Assembly (NCBI GenBank): GCA_964017045.1
Contig: OZ024798.1
Span: 7,523,793-7,587,792, forward strand
DNA from: Omphiscola glabra
Lineage: Eukaryota; Mollusca; Gastropoda; Lymnaeidae
Length of the DNA: 64,000 nucleotides
Direction: 5' to 3'
Of this stretch, positions 40,182 to 52,300 are shown piece by piece. Positions within the stretch are counted from its first letter, which is position 1. Each line of letters begins with the position of its first letter. The notes beneath the pieces are model-generated. The model saw only the letters and a list, made by a program, of their open reading frames with translations, did no database searches and was not told the DNA's origin. The position numbers and the translations under genes are program-made.

Positions 40182-40982
40182 TATTACGGACTGTTATTAA
40201 TGGAGAATTTAATCTCTTATTTTAATCTATGGCTCGTTCCAAAACAGTTCATAACAAAGGACGATACCAAATTTGAAATTAAATAAATAATACGACACTC
40301 AAAACCAGAGCTAATTACAATTAATAAGTTTTCAATGTGTTAATTTCAATGAATTACAAAGGCAAGAGAATATGATTAAAACTATTAACTTACAGTTTGG
40401 CTGGTACCGGTACTGTGTTAATAAAAAATACAATGAGCAAAAGTTGTACAATGAAAGAAAATCTACACACAAAGCACTGTCTAGTACAGCGGTTCTCAAC
40501 CTGTGGGTCGCACGACCGTTTCCCAGGGGTCGCCTAGCACCATCTGAAAACATATATGCTCTATAGTTATGAAGAAGCAACGAAAATAATTTTGGGGCTG
40601 GGGGTCGCCACAACACGATGAATTGTATTAAAGGGTCACGGCATTAGAAAGGTTGAGAACCACTGGTCTAGTAGTACAATAATGACACACTTCACATGCT
40701 CCCAGTCTCGTGATAAAGGATCTCTCTCGTCATTCAATCTTCTTCCTTTTATACTCAGTTTCAAATGATTTTAGAAACGCCGTATGCATTGTTTTGCCTT
40801 CCAGTTTAATCTAGATCATTCTATAATTTTCCTGACTGGAACGGACGATACTAAGCTTTGTTGTAAACAAGGTTAAATTTCGCTAGCCACACCCCAAAAC
40901 GGCTTCGAGTGTTTTGACTTCAAGAGGCCATGCACGGGGAAAGCGAGGAAGTCGTGCATTAAAACACGCCACCTACATAATG
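40182..40982 (-). repeat. Solo LTR, diverged relative of the Gmr1-like LTR, with a nested MITE
   Basis: It begins TATTACGGAC on the + strand like the intact LTRs and follows them in order (GAGAATTTAATCTCTTA, TATGGCTCGTTC). The direct repeat CCTTG flanks it at 40177-40181 and 40983-40987. Removing the MITE and its duplication leaves about 614 bp, close to the intact LTR length. No internal coding part remains, so it arose by recombination between two LTRs. Confidence 0.88.
40487..40665 (+). mobile_element. SPIN-like hAT MITE nested in a solo LTR
   Basis: It starts CAGCGGTTCTCAACCTGTGG and ends AAAGGTTGAGAACCACTG. The perfect 8-bp direct repeat GTCTAGTA flanks it at 40479-40486 and 40666-40673. 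Length (179 bp) and termini fit the non-autonomous SPIN family, which is known from very different animals through horizontal transfer. It has no coding capacity. Confidence 0.88.
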
Positions 40983-41639
40983 CCTTGTTTCGTAAAATGA
41001 GACAAGTGGTGATAAAACATGAAGAGATTGCTGGGATGACAAAAGGTGTTTTCTAACTGTTTCCAAGCTGTGGGGTTAGTAATCAATACTCCCATTAACA
41101 CTTGATACCTTCATATAAATAAAAAATCCAATTTGGTGTAGATGTATCACAGTATTGTTGTTGTAGGCCAGCTTTTTTTCTAAAAAAGATATAGAAATTA
41201 AACATAAAATTCTGACTAGAAACAAGACATTACAAACACTGTCAAATGCATCCATTACCAAGGACATTGAAAAGCATGTCAATGATGATAAAGCTAATAG
41301 TAATGAATTAAGCTAAATAGATTATAGCACTAATTTATTAATAAAGTAAAAGAGTTTCAATTTGATTTTGGTTACATTTTTTATGTTAAATTATCTGTAT
41401 AAATTATTAAATACTTTTTTCCCAATTTGTTTTGTCATTAACTTCAAACTTCAACTGCCCTACCATGAACTTCAACTGCCCTACCTCAGGGGGGTGTGCT
41501 CTCATCATTATTCTGAGTAATGCTTTCTATTGAGTAGGGGGTAAGCAAGCGAATAGTATAGATACTATTTATCTATTTCAATTTTTGGTTCTTAAAAAAT
41601 AATAGTTAAAATGTTACAAAGCTATTAATCACATACAGT

Positions 41640-42075
41640 ACCAAAACATTGTACAAAATCATGCATGCAGACATTGCCCACTCATACATGCATACATAAC
41701 ACACTCATGAATGCAGACATTGCACACTCATACATGAATACATAGCACACTCAAACATGCAGACATAACACACTCATACTGCAGACATACCACACTCATA
41801 CACTCACATAAAAAAATCATGCATGTTGTCAAAACACAATAATATAAGCTGATAGCACAAGCATGAATGCTCACGTTTCACAATTATATATGCTTGCATA
41901 CCATATTCATGTATGTTGGGAGCACCATCATGTTTCCTCACATATACAATCTTACAGTGTACAATCATACATGCTGACATTATAGTCGCATGGAACAAAC
42001 ATGCATTTCGGCAAAGCATAATCATCATACATGCTAACATAGTACAATTTTGCTTGCTCATGTAGCACAATCAAA
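41640..42075. repeat. Degenerate array of ACACTCATACATGCAGACAT-like units
   Basis: Imperfect units of about 20-26 bp around CACACTCATACATGCAGACA repeat over some 430 bp with increasing divergence to the right. Open frames here are artefacts. Confidence 0.7.
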
Positions 42076-42239
42076 CTTATGAACAAAATAAACATGTCTC
42101 AAATGATCATTAGTGAGTCTTTTGAATTGTATTATCACACTTGAAATGGCGTCCAATGTATTTATATTTACATCTGATACATTGTTCTACCATACATTTA
42201 CAACTACATCCCCTTTGTATCTAAGATTCTTGAGAGAAA

Positions 42240-43206
42240 TTATTGAACGTCATGGTATTTCACGCAAAATATTGCTGATGACACGGAACTGTACAAGTGT
42301 TTCCGCCCTAATCCCTTGGAGTGTGCTGCTGCTGTTCGGGCTGTCGAGGACTGCTGTCTTGCTGTAAAAGAATGGATGTCATCAAACAGACTAAAATTAA
42401 ATGATGACAAGACTGAGGCAATTGTTTGTGGTTCGGACGCCAATCTTCGGAAAGTTGCTTTCACATCAATTAAAGTTGGTGAATCAGAGATACCGTTGTC
42501 CTCCACTGTCCGAGACCTTGGTTTCTTTATTGATAGTAAACTCAGTATAATTCAACATATAAGTTCTGTAGTCAGAGCATGCTTCTGTCATCTACGCAAC
42601 CTGGGTCACCTGCGTCCTCAACTAAATAAGAGAACAGCAAATGCTGTAGCAGTAACTCTAATCCAGTCAAGATTAGATTATTGTAACAGTTGTTTGTGCG
42701 GTTTGCCTCAGAATCAAATTCAGAGACTCCATAGAGGGTGCAAAATTCTGCAGCACGCATTGTGTCGCGGAAAAAGAGATCAGACCACATCACCCCAGTT
42801 CTACGAGATCTCCATTGGGTTCCTATTAGTGAGCGCATAGAACACAAGATTCTGTCCTTGGCGTATAGCTGCATAGAAGGCTCTGCACCAGAATATCTGA
42901 AAGAACTGCTTTCTCACGTTGTAACCTTAAAGAACCTGCGATCCTCAACTCAGTCCTTACTGAAAATTCCTAGTGTGGATGAACATAGAAAAAAGTCGTA
43001 CGGAGTGCGTTCTTTTGAAGCGGTAGCGCCAAAGTTATGGAATATTTTACCTCCATCTTTGAGGAGTACTGACAAGGACAGAAAATTATTTAGGACACAT
43101 TTAAAGACTTATTTGTTTAATAGATTTTATTACACCTGAGCGCAGTGAGCATGCTAAAGTAGCATGGATACCAGCGCTATAGAAGTATCCAATCAATCAA
43201 TCAATC
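42240..43206 (+). pseudogene. 5'-truncated CR1/Jockey-type LINE, reverse-transcriptase C-terminal part
   Basis: The copy begins at the catalytic loop (IADDTELY near 42275) and continues through LKLNDDKTEAI and VRDLGFFIDSKL. It changes frame near 42735 and goes on with HITPVLRDLHWVPI and GVRSFEAVAPKLWN to a stop at 43139. It ends in an AATC repeat tail (43190-43206), as this LINE type does. The endonuclease and most of the RT are missing. It lies only about 140 bp beyond the stop codon of the METTL27-like gene, in opposite orientation, so the two transcripts could overlap. Confidence 0.87.
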
Positions 43207-43344
43207 TGATACAGTGTTGTACCATACAGGTACAATTACATATGATACAAAGCCCTACCATACAGGTACAATTTCATCTGATACAATGCCTTTGAGAAAT
43301 GAACTGGAGTAAAACATGCCACCATTTACACATACATATTTAAA

Positions 43345-46300
43345 TCAACACACTTGGTATATATCCACCAAACCATCGGCAAACAGATTATATTTTCTAA
43401 AGCTTAGTCTCCCATAGAATGACCATTTCTTCTTCTCTTCCAAGGCGTTGGCTTCAGCTCCCCACATTTTCCCATATTCTGTGTCAGGCATGGTAGATCT
43501 GTAGGCATTGATAAAATACCTGCAATACAGTTGATAAACTTTTGAAGTGTTGAAATCAGTCATTATGAGTTATACTCTTTTCACCTTATCTAATTTGAAC
43601 ACAATTGACATTTATGTACCGTATGACACAGGCAATAAGAATATGATGATGAGGATGAATATGGATCGAGGATGAATATGGATCGAGAATACGTTGGGCA
43701 GGACACTTAGGGAGAATGCCCAATGACAGAGGAGTGAAGAGGATGCATCACCAAAAACCCCAGAGGAAAACGGCTCAACGGCAGACCTGGGCTTAGATGG
43801 ATGGATGATGTGGAAAAAGATCTACAACTGGGAATCCAAGCATGGAAAAGAAAAGCATTTTTTAGTTAGGTCTGAGTGGAAGAAAGTAGTGAGGCATGCC
43901 AAAGCCCTAGCACCACAGGGATAGATGGACAGGCAATAAAATTAGGGTAACTTACCCGCAGTGGCGTAGCTAGAGTTTTTGGCGCCCGGGGACAAGATTC
44001 GCGCCCGGGGACAAGATTCATTTTAAAGCGCCCTCTTTTCCTTTTTTCAACTCTCAAACCCCTTTATTTTCATCAATAAAATAATACCAAAGCACATTTT
44101 GGCGCCCCTAACTAGCTGGCGCCCGGGTACATCTGTACCCCCCTTCCCCCCCTACGCTACGCCTCTGCTTACCCGCCAGGTTTGATGGCTCTAACAAACT
44201 CTCTCTGTGCAGATGGTGGTAGATGGTTTTCACAAGTTCCTCCGCTCATAACCAAGGCATCATAAGTTCCTAGTTGTGGAAGGGAACCAAGTATTTTGCT
44301 GATTAAAGTTAGTTATAACTAGCACATACGAGTTATTTCCCCTTTTTGCTCTTTCAGATAGCTATTAGTATCAATTAATTTTTTTATCCTCAGTTTAATG
44401 ATTTTCCACAAATTTATTTGGGCTTTTAAAGTATCCATTTGACACATACCTTTAGAGACAGGAAGTTCACTCCCATCCCTTACCAGACAATGAATAAAAT
44501 TGGAGTAGATTCCCTTTTGTTTAGACGTTTCCAACATGTTGATAGACCCGTCATGTGCATGAATGTTACAGAAACCTCTTTTATGAAGCTCTACCCCAAC
44601 TAAACCTGAGTAAATACAACACAAAATCACAATTTAGAAAAACTGAAAAAGTCTTGCAGTGAATTTAGTGAATATAGAAAAAAATGCAGTTTCGAATGGA
44701 AAGGAAATATAAATAAGAGACTTAGAGAGACTTTTCCAATTGGCAATGACAATGGGCTCAATGGCAACAAATGATATTGACTCTAATTTCACTTATAAAC
44801 ATTTGGTGAACTATGAAAATAATTGCATGGTAGGTCTATACAATTTTGTGAAGTAAAACTTAGCCTACCTTCCCAAATGTTATATGTGTGGAATCCAATT
44901 GCAAACCCTGCTAAGTAACTTCTTTTTGATTCAGAGAAAATGAGTTTTTGCAAATTAATTTATATAGCGAATATAGCATTTATATCGTATCCGGAAATTT
45001 GACCGAAAGAAATTTCGTCGACGGAAAATTGATCGAAGGAAATTTGATCGAACGGAAATTTGGTCGAATCTTTTTTTCAGTCCACACGTTAAAGTTTTGC
45101 TTCAAATTTCATTTTGAAAGCATTATTTCGTTTTACTATATAGTATAGTGCGTGAGCGCTCCCCAGAAATGTTTGATTATTTCAAAATAAAGAGGTGTAT
45201 TTTTGAGTATAATTGAATTCGATGTTACTATTATACCTTATGAACGGAAGAACATTTTTAAGGTTTTGTGGGAGGCATTATTTAGCCCAGTGCCATATAT
45301 AAACTAAATTCACTCCATTTGGGCGTGCCCAAGGGTAATCATTAGGCACAAGCTTATAATCAGCCCCATACTGTACCATTATTCAGCGTGAGGAAAAGGG
45401 TGCATAATTTAGGACGCTAAAGACAGTCGTACAAACTCAAAATGCAAGGGTGCATTATTTTGGCGCATACTTGAATTTATTATTTCTTTCAGACAATTTT
45501 GATGTGGCATTTCAAACTTTCGGGTGGGGAGTGACAAAATTAGCCATAATGATGATCAAAGACATATTAAATTCCACACCAGCAGGACGTAACTAACTTC
45601 ACTCTAGTTATGTCACCCTTGAGGGTACCCTTTTGCCATAGATTATTCTCGCCCCTTAAATAATTATAACCCTAGAAGGTTTTTTAAAAATTCAATATAC
45701 AAGAATGCATTTTTTGACATATTTGAATTTAGTTTTGCAACATTCTACACTTAATTGGAAAGCAACGGAAGATATCCTAGTTCAGTGTTTCTTTCAGAAA
45801 TTTTTCAAGGGGGGGGGGGCGCAATTCAAATTTCCGGGGGGGGGGGGGCTGTGCCATTTGCCAGTGGACAAAGGCGTAGCTAAGGGGTGGCAAAAGGGGC
45901 ATTTTTCCCGGACGTTAGACTAGCAGGGAAGGGGGTAAATGGGCTTTGATGGTATTTAATGGTTGAAAATAATCAGTTTCAGAGTTGATGGGGGGGGGGG
46001 GGGGGAGGAGGAGGTAAAAGTGAATCTTGCCCCTACACGCCAAACACTGTCAATACGCTCCTGCTAGTGGCGTCAAAATAGGGCCGATGGAGTGGTCCAC
46101 CCAGATGCCGCCTTTAAAAAACGACAAGGTGACAAAACGACAAGTTTTCAACGCCAACTCATCCACCGTCTTTAATACAATAAAGTAAGGTCAACTTTTT
46201 AAGATATTTTACATGCATTATTGTTGGAGAAACACGGTATTCGGTTATCAGACTTGCACATAATTACATTTAAATGTGATTAATTACCATTAGAATTACA

Positions 46301-49300
46301 TGACCTATATTTGTAATTATCTACAATTTACATTACTTCATTCAAAAGTGTACTTAATTACCATTACAAATTACTCCACTATTGACCTGTAACTACAATT
46401 ACTTTTTAAAAAATTTTTTTTTTATTTTGGGAATTTGGTTCATTTGTTTCAATAACTTAAAACATCAACATTGTTTTAGTAAGACATATTTCCTTTTACA
46501 GTGCAGTACATGCACATTTTTGGGAACCCGCTTCTGGATTTTATTGTTATACAAGAAAGTAAGAGAAGTTCATTAAATTATTTTACTGTATATTTGAATA
46601 AACAATCATATTTTGTAGCAGACCCTTAAAAATTTCAGTGATTGTCTGTGTGTATGAGCAACCATGACATAATTTAAATTATAATGTTCAGCCTGCTCAT
46701 TCCTTGGAGACAAAATGTATGTCATATTGGGTCAAAGTACTATTTGAGTATGTTGTATACCATGACACTATATTCACAAGGATGTGATCTGCTATTCAGT
46801 ATTTTCACTTTTACTCTGAAAATAAACATTTACTGAGCAATTAAAAAAGGACAATTACATGGATAGTAATTAATTACAATGACTAATTACAGTAATTAAA
46901 AATAAAATGTGTAATTAATTAAAGTTTTTAATTATTATCTTAAGTATGTCTGTTATTATGCATAAGATTAGGATCTCAAAAGGTCTATTACTATCTGTAC
47001 TACACTGTACAGGAAACTGCACTAACACAGCACTACACTGTTGAACACCAACTCCAGCTTCTAGAGCACATGTGTCAAACTCTAGTTATTTTTCATCACC
47101 ACTAACACAGAATTAGGCCGACGACTCCGCTAAGCAAATAACAATATTTGAAACCCATCGCTGCGAACATCAAAGCTCTTTGATGTGACCGCCGCACGAG
47201 TTTATCATGTTTGCAACGGTAACCAGACAAAACGACAAGTGACAAAACGACAAGGTGACAAAACGACAAGTGACAAAACGACAAGTGACAAGGTTTGAGG
47301 TTAGGGTTAGTCTGATAATCCAATACCGTGTTTCCCCAACTATAAGGCGTGTTAAATATATTAAAAAAGTCGACCATACTTTTTTGTATGCAATGCAGTG
47401 TTTCCCAACCTTTTTCGTGCCATGCCCCACCTAAGCCAGTGTTTCCCAACATTTTTTTGTGCCATGACCCACCTAAGTCAGTGTTTCCCAACCTTTTTTT
47501 GTGCCATGCCCCACCTAAGCCAGTGTTTCCCAACTTTTTTTGTGCCATGCCCCACCTAAGTCAGTGTTTCCCAACCTTTTTCGTGCCATGCCCCACCTAA
47601 GCTTTTCTAAAATTCTTTACCGCCATGTAACATATACATAATTTTTAATATTAAAAAATACGGTTGTTCACTGAAGAAGCTTTAATGATAGGTTTTAGGA
47701 AGAAATCACAAGGAAATTGGTGAGGAAACATAGTAAGTAAATTTTCAAAACATATATGGAGAACTGACATTCAAGTATGAAATAATTTTAATGAAATATT
47801 TTTCTATATTATTTTAATTATTAGTAATAATTTATTGTTTAACGTTAGTGAGATGTTTGTGTTTTCAAGTTCTAGATAGCTCATTTTCAAATTGCCCCAC
47901 TGTGGGGCGTGGGACCCACGTTGGGAAACACCAATGTAAGGCATTAAAGACAGTGGAGGCGTTGAAGACTTGTCGTTTTGTCACCTTGTCATTTTGTCAC
48001 CTTGTCGTTGTGTCACCTTGTAGTTTTGTCACCTTGTCGTTTAGTCACTTGACGTTTTGTCACTTGTCGTTTTGTCACTTGTCGTTTTGTCACTTGTCGT
48101 TTTGTCTTTTGTCGTTTTGTCTGGTTACCATTTTTATGGGTTTTAAAAAACTGATAATTTCTATAAATTTCATATGAACGGCATAGCTATTTTAAGAAGA
48201 CATGAGTTGTTAACAGAAGATATTATATTTTTATTAATGTGTGATTTTATCTAAAGGAAATTTGTATGCAAATAAAGTATACATTTCCCAATATTCAGTA
48301 GATTGAAAGTTTTATTTGGAATTTCAAAATACTGTAACTTTCTTAAATTGCCTCTTCTCTAAACTTTAATATATGTTTTATATAAATCTACAGAATCTAT
48401 TTTAAATTGATGAATTAGGAATAAGAATGATATACTAGCGTACACACAAAACATTATTAGTTTTCTACTGGATTCTCATCTAAAATAAAATTAATATTAT
48501 TAAAAATTTAGTGCAATGCCAATAGTCGGGCGTGGGGCAGTGTGTTTATTATTCTGACATTAAATGAGGGTTGGGAAGTTTTTAAAAAAAAATCTGTTAG
48601 GAAACTTTGTAACAAAGGTAGCACATTTAAAGAAAACAAAAACTCTTTTGATTTAAATAATAATACATGAAACGTGCACTATTTCTTTGCGCCCTTTATA
48701 TGCTAAATTAGGAAAAAAAGCATGAAGCCTAATTTTCTAGTCATGTTTTTACAATGAACTATAATTTGAAAACAAAACAGATTGCACAGGTTTAATACTT
48801 GACTAACTATTATTAAAATTGTAGACCTTTATAGATATTTAAATTTTTTTTATTTATTTTAACACAGTGTCATTAAAGTCTTTAAACTTGCAAAAAGTAA
48901 ATAAATAAAAATTATTATCATGACCTACTAGAACTCTAGTGGGTTATTGTTATGAGGGATGATGTGTTTTGTTATACGCATAGCCCGCCTTCCACGTGCA
49001 TGACCCCTCGTGAACTCTCGTGACCGCCTTTGAAGTGTGTCTAACAAAAACTTTCCCTTGTTGACAAAAAGCTTCGTTATTCAAAACCGTATAGAAGGAT
49101 CTGGATAAAACGGGAAAGCAAAACAATGCATTAGACGGTTCTAGACATTAGTAGGAAATGCCTTTAAAAAGGGCTGACCGATAGAGAGAGAGAGAGAGAG
49201 ATTTTGTTTTGATCACGAGATATGCTGTGTCATACTTTGTTGTGTGTAGAGTTTTCTATTTCCTCATACAATTTTGTGCTCATTGTATTTTTATATACAG

Positions 49301-52300
49301 TACCGATACCAGCAAATCTGTAAGTTTATAATTTCAATCATATTTCTCTTGCTGTTATTATTTAATTGAAGTTCACAAATTAAAAAGTTATTAATTGTAA
49401 TTAGCTCTGGCCTTGATTGTCGTTTTATTTGGTATTATTTTTAAACGTTGGTATCGTCCTATATTATGGACTGTTTCTAGAACGAGCCATAGTCTAAAAT
49501 TAAGAGATTAAATTCTCCAATTATAACGGTCCGTAATAGTTATGCATATATGAGAACAAAAGGAAGTAAGACTGGAGCGGTCAGTGCCATTTTTATAACC
49601 GAATACTATAACTTGAAAACTTGATTAGCCTTAAATATACGGATCATCAAATATATTGAGCCTAGCGATATTTCAAAGATCCCACTAATTGTAATCGGTT
49701 AAAGGCACGAGTTACTATGCAATTGTCATTTTAATAAAAAAGATATTTTCGTTATATTGTTGTACACATTGTGCTCAGGTTGGGGGGGGGGGGGGGAGCA
49801 GTGCCCTCCCGGAGAGATAGCTGAAAGAAACACTGATGCTAACAATAACTATATTTTTGACAGCAGGATGCCATCATTCAATTTGTAATTAACACCATTC
49901 CTTAGTTTAAAATTCATACTTTAAAAAAATAAAATAAATTTGAAAACATGAAAAGATTGCTCACGTTTGATACTTAGTGAGAACTCTATTTTAGTTATAG
50001 ACCTTAAAATTGAAGCAAGTGTAGTTTAATACAGTATTATTAAATTCTTTAAACTTGTCAGTTTGTAAAAAATAATTCAACAGAAACTACAGATGAATGC
50101 GAACGGGAAGTAATACATCGGCTTATAATTGGCAAATTTTCGAAAACATTGCGATATTTATAATCCAATAATATAAGCTTCTAAGAAGATTAGCCTTAAC
50201 TATACGGATCATCAGATATATCGAGCGTAGCAATATTTCATAGATTCCACTAAATGTAATCGGTTAATGACACCAGTTAATATTCTGTTAAATTTTTTTT
50301 TAAAGTGACAATTTAAAAAAATAAAATAAAATATACACATATTTTTGCTCCGGCGTAAGGGGGGGGGACACTTGACTTTCCCCAGGGAGCAACCCCCCCC
50401 CCCCCCCGGAGATTTAGCTGAAAGAAACCCTGGATGTAACTAGTCTACCCTCTTTAAAAGATCGCCTTTTCCCCCCTGAAATGGTGTCATGCTTATACCA
50501 CCTCATACTTCAAATGTCAGATCCCTTAGGATAGCTGGGATGAAGAAAGCTCATAAAATTAATATTAGTGGGTATGATTAATTAGGACCGTAACACCCTC
50601 TTCCTCTACCTATCTGCATGCTACAGTCAAGAACTAAACTTGTATGGATTTCCAAGGAATCAACACTTTGATATAAACTCCAATAAAAGAACGAGAGTAA
50701 TACCTGTCCCAGCTGCCACATCAAGTATCACTGCCTCTTCTTTGTTAGGCAACAAGGCGGCAAGCATGTCAGCACAGTACTGAGGGCCTCTGTAAGCCAG
50801 GGCCACGGCACACTCTGCATACAGCTTTACAGATGTGTGCTGGTCATAGGCTGGTGGAGAAAATGAAGGAAATTATATGATATTCAAAATGTACAGTGAC
50901 TTGTCTTGTGTTTGGCTTGCAATATTCTTTAGCTGCCACTGCTAATGCACATGAATATTTAAATAAATAAGTGAAAGTTATTAATTAGGTGTCATTTTCG
51001 GATAAATAAATGAGTGAATGTTATTGTTATTAATTAGATTTCATGTTGAGATAAATAAATCAGTTAATTAGAGACCAACCAAATTTCGGTTTCGGCGCCG
51101 AAAGTTATCATTTGATCACTTTTGGTGTAGTTTCGGTTTCAGCCGAAAGTGATTGAGACCTTCGGACGTCTACCAGATGTCAGATTGTAACCCTTTCTGT
51201 AGGCCAGCAATCCGATATTCATTATTGCTTGAAGTTTTTGCTGTCATCGTATAATATATTGAGGTACTTTAATCTCACCAGATTTCTGGATGCCAAGTAC
51301 GGACACAAAGGCTCACCGCAAGTGGAGGCCTATCGGCCCGGGGGGTGGGGGTGGGGGGAGGTGGTGTGCTTCATTTTTAATATCCTTGTTTACATCAGTT
51401 TGTTACAAACTATTGTTAATATATTGCAGACCCAAGATGTCTCCTTTGTCAATAAACATATAGTAAAACGGAGGACAAGTTAAATCAATGTTACACTGCA
51501 TAATGAAAATATCACTGAGTAATTACTTTCATCTGCGATTTCTCAGGGATCCAAACATTGTTTACCTGATAGAAAGCTCGCTCCACAAGTACATTTGTGC
51601 CGGGAAGACTGAATGAAAACTCAAGCAGTAGTTGCAAATTTACAGAAGGTAAGTCATTTGCTTTGAAATGTTGAAATATTTGCACCCATTATTTATCTAT
51701 AGAAATGTTTTGCGAGTTTCATTCTTCCAACTTACTTGGTGACAAAAATGGTTTCACATAGATGAGCTCATCAAAGAAATCGCTATCAAGTTTCCCTGGA
51801 AGATTTTTATTGACATAAGGACATTTCTTTTCTACGTTGTCCCAGGAAGGTAATCCTTTCAAAGTCACCCAAGAAAATATTTGAAAATCTTTTTTAAGTG
51901 AACAGACCAACGCTACAGATCTGTCACACTTGTACCGTAGAATGCAAATATTGCTTTGTCTATCTCTCTTCCATTTATTTCACCTGCTTCTTCCAAAATC
52001 TCTCATCTTACTGCAAATAATGAAAGGAACGAATTTCTGTTCTAATCTTTCCTGACATCTTAGCAGAAGACTCTTCAAGTCCTCAGTTACTTTAACAAAT
52101 GTTGCAGTCTGACTTTTAATCTGAAAAATAGCAGCTCGGTTGTGTTCCTACAACCAGGTCTCTGCAGTTGGGTTTTCAAAAAAAACTGAGTAATGTTGGG
52201 CATCAATCTACAGATAAAAAATAGATCTTCAGATCAGAGAATATTGCCAAGATCTTCACTATAGCATTGCTAACCATCTTGTATTAGTACATCCAATAAG

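Noticed and set aside
47290..47305. Telomere-like GGTTAGGGTTAG
   Set aside because: Only two units, inside a repeat element and repeated in its other copy; not an interstitial telomere array.
47848..48177. Cys/Phe-rich repeat protein (SFCHL units), also on the other strand at 57292-57669
   Set aside because: It is the translation of the terminal repeat array of the 2-kb element; no conserved domain.
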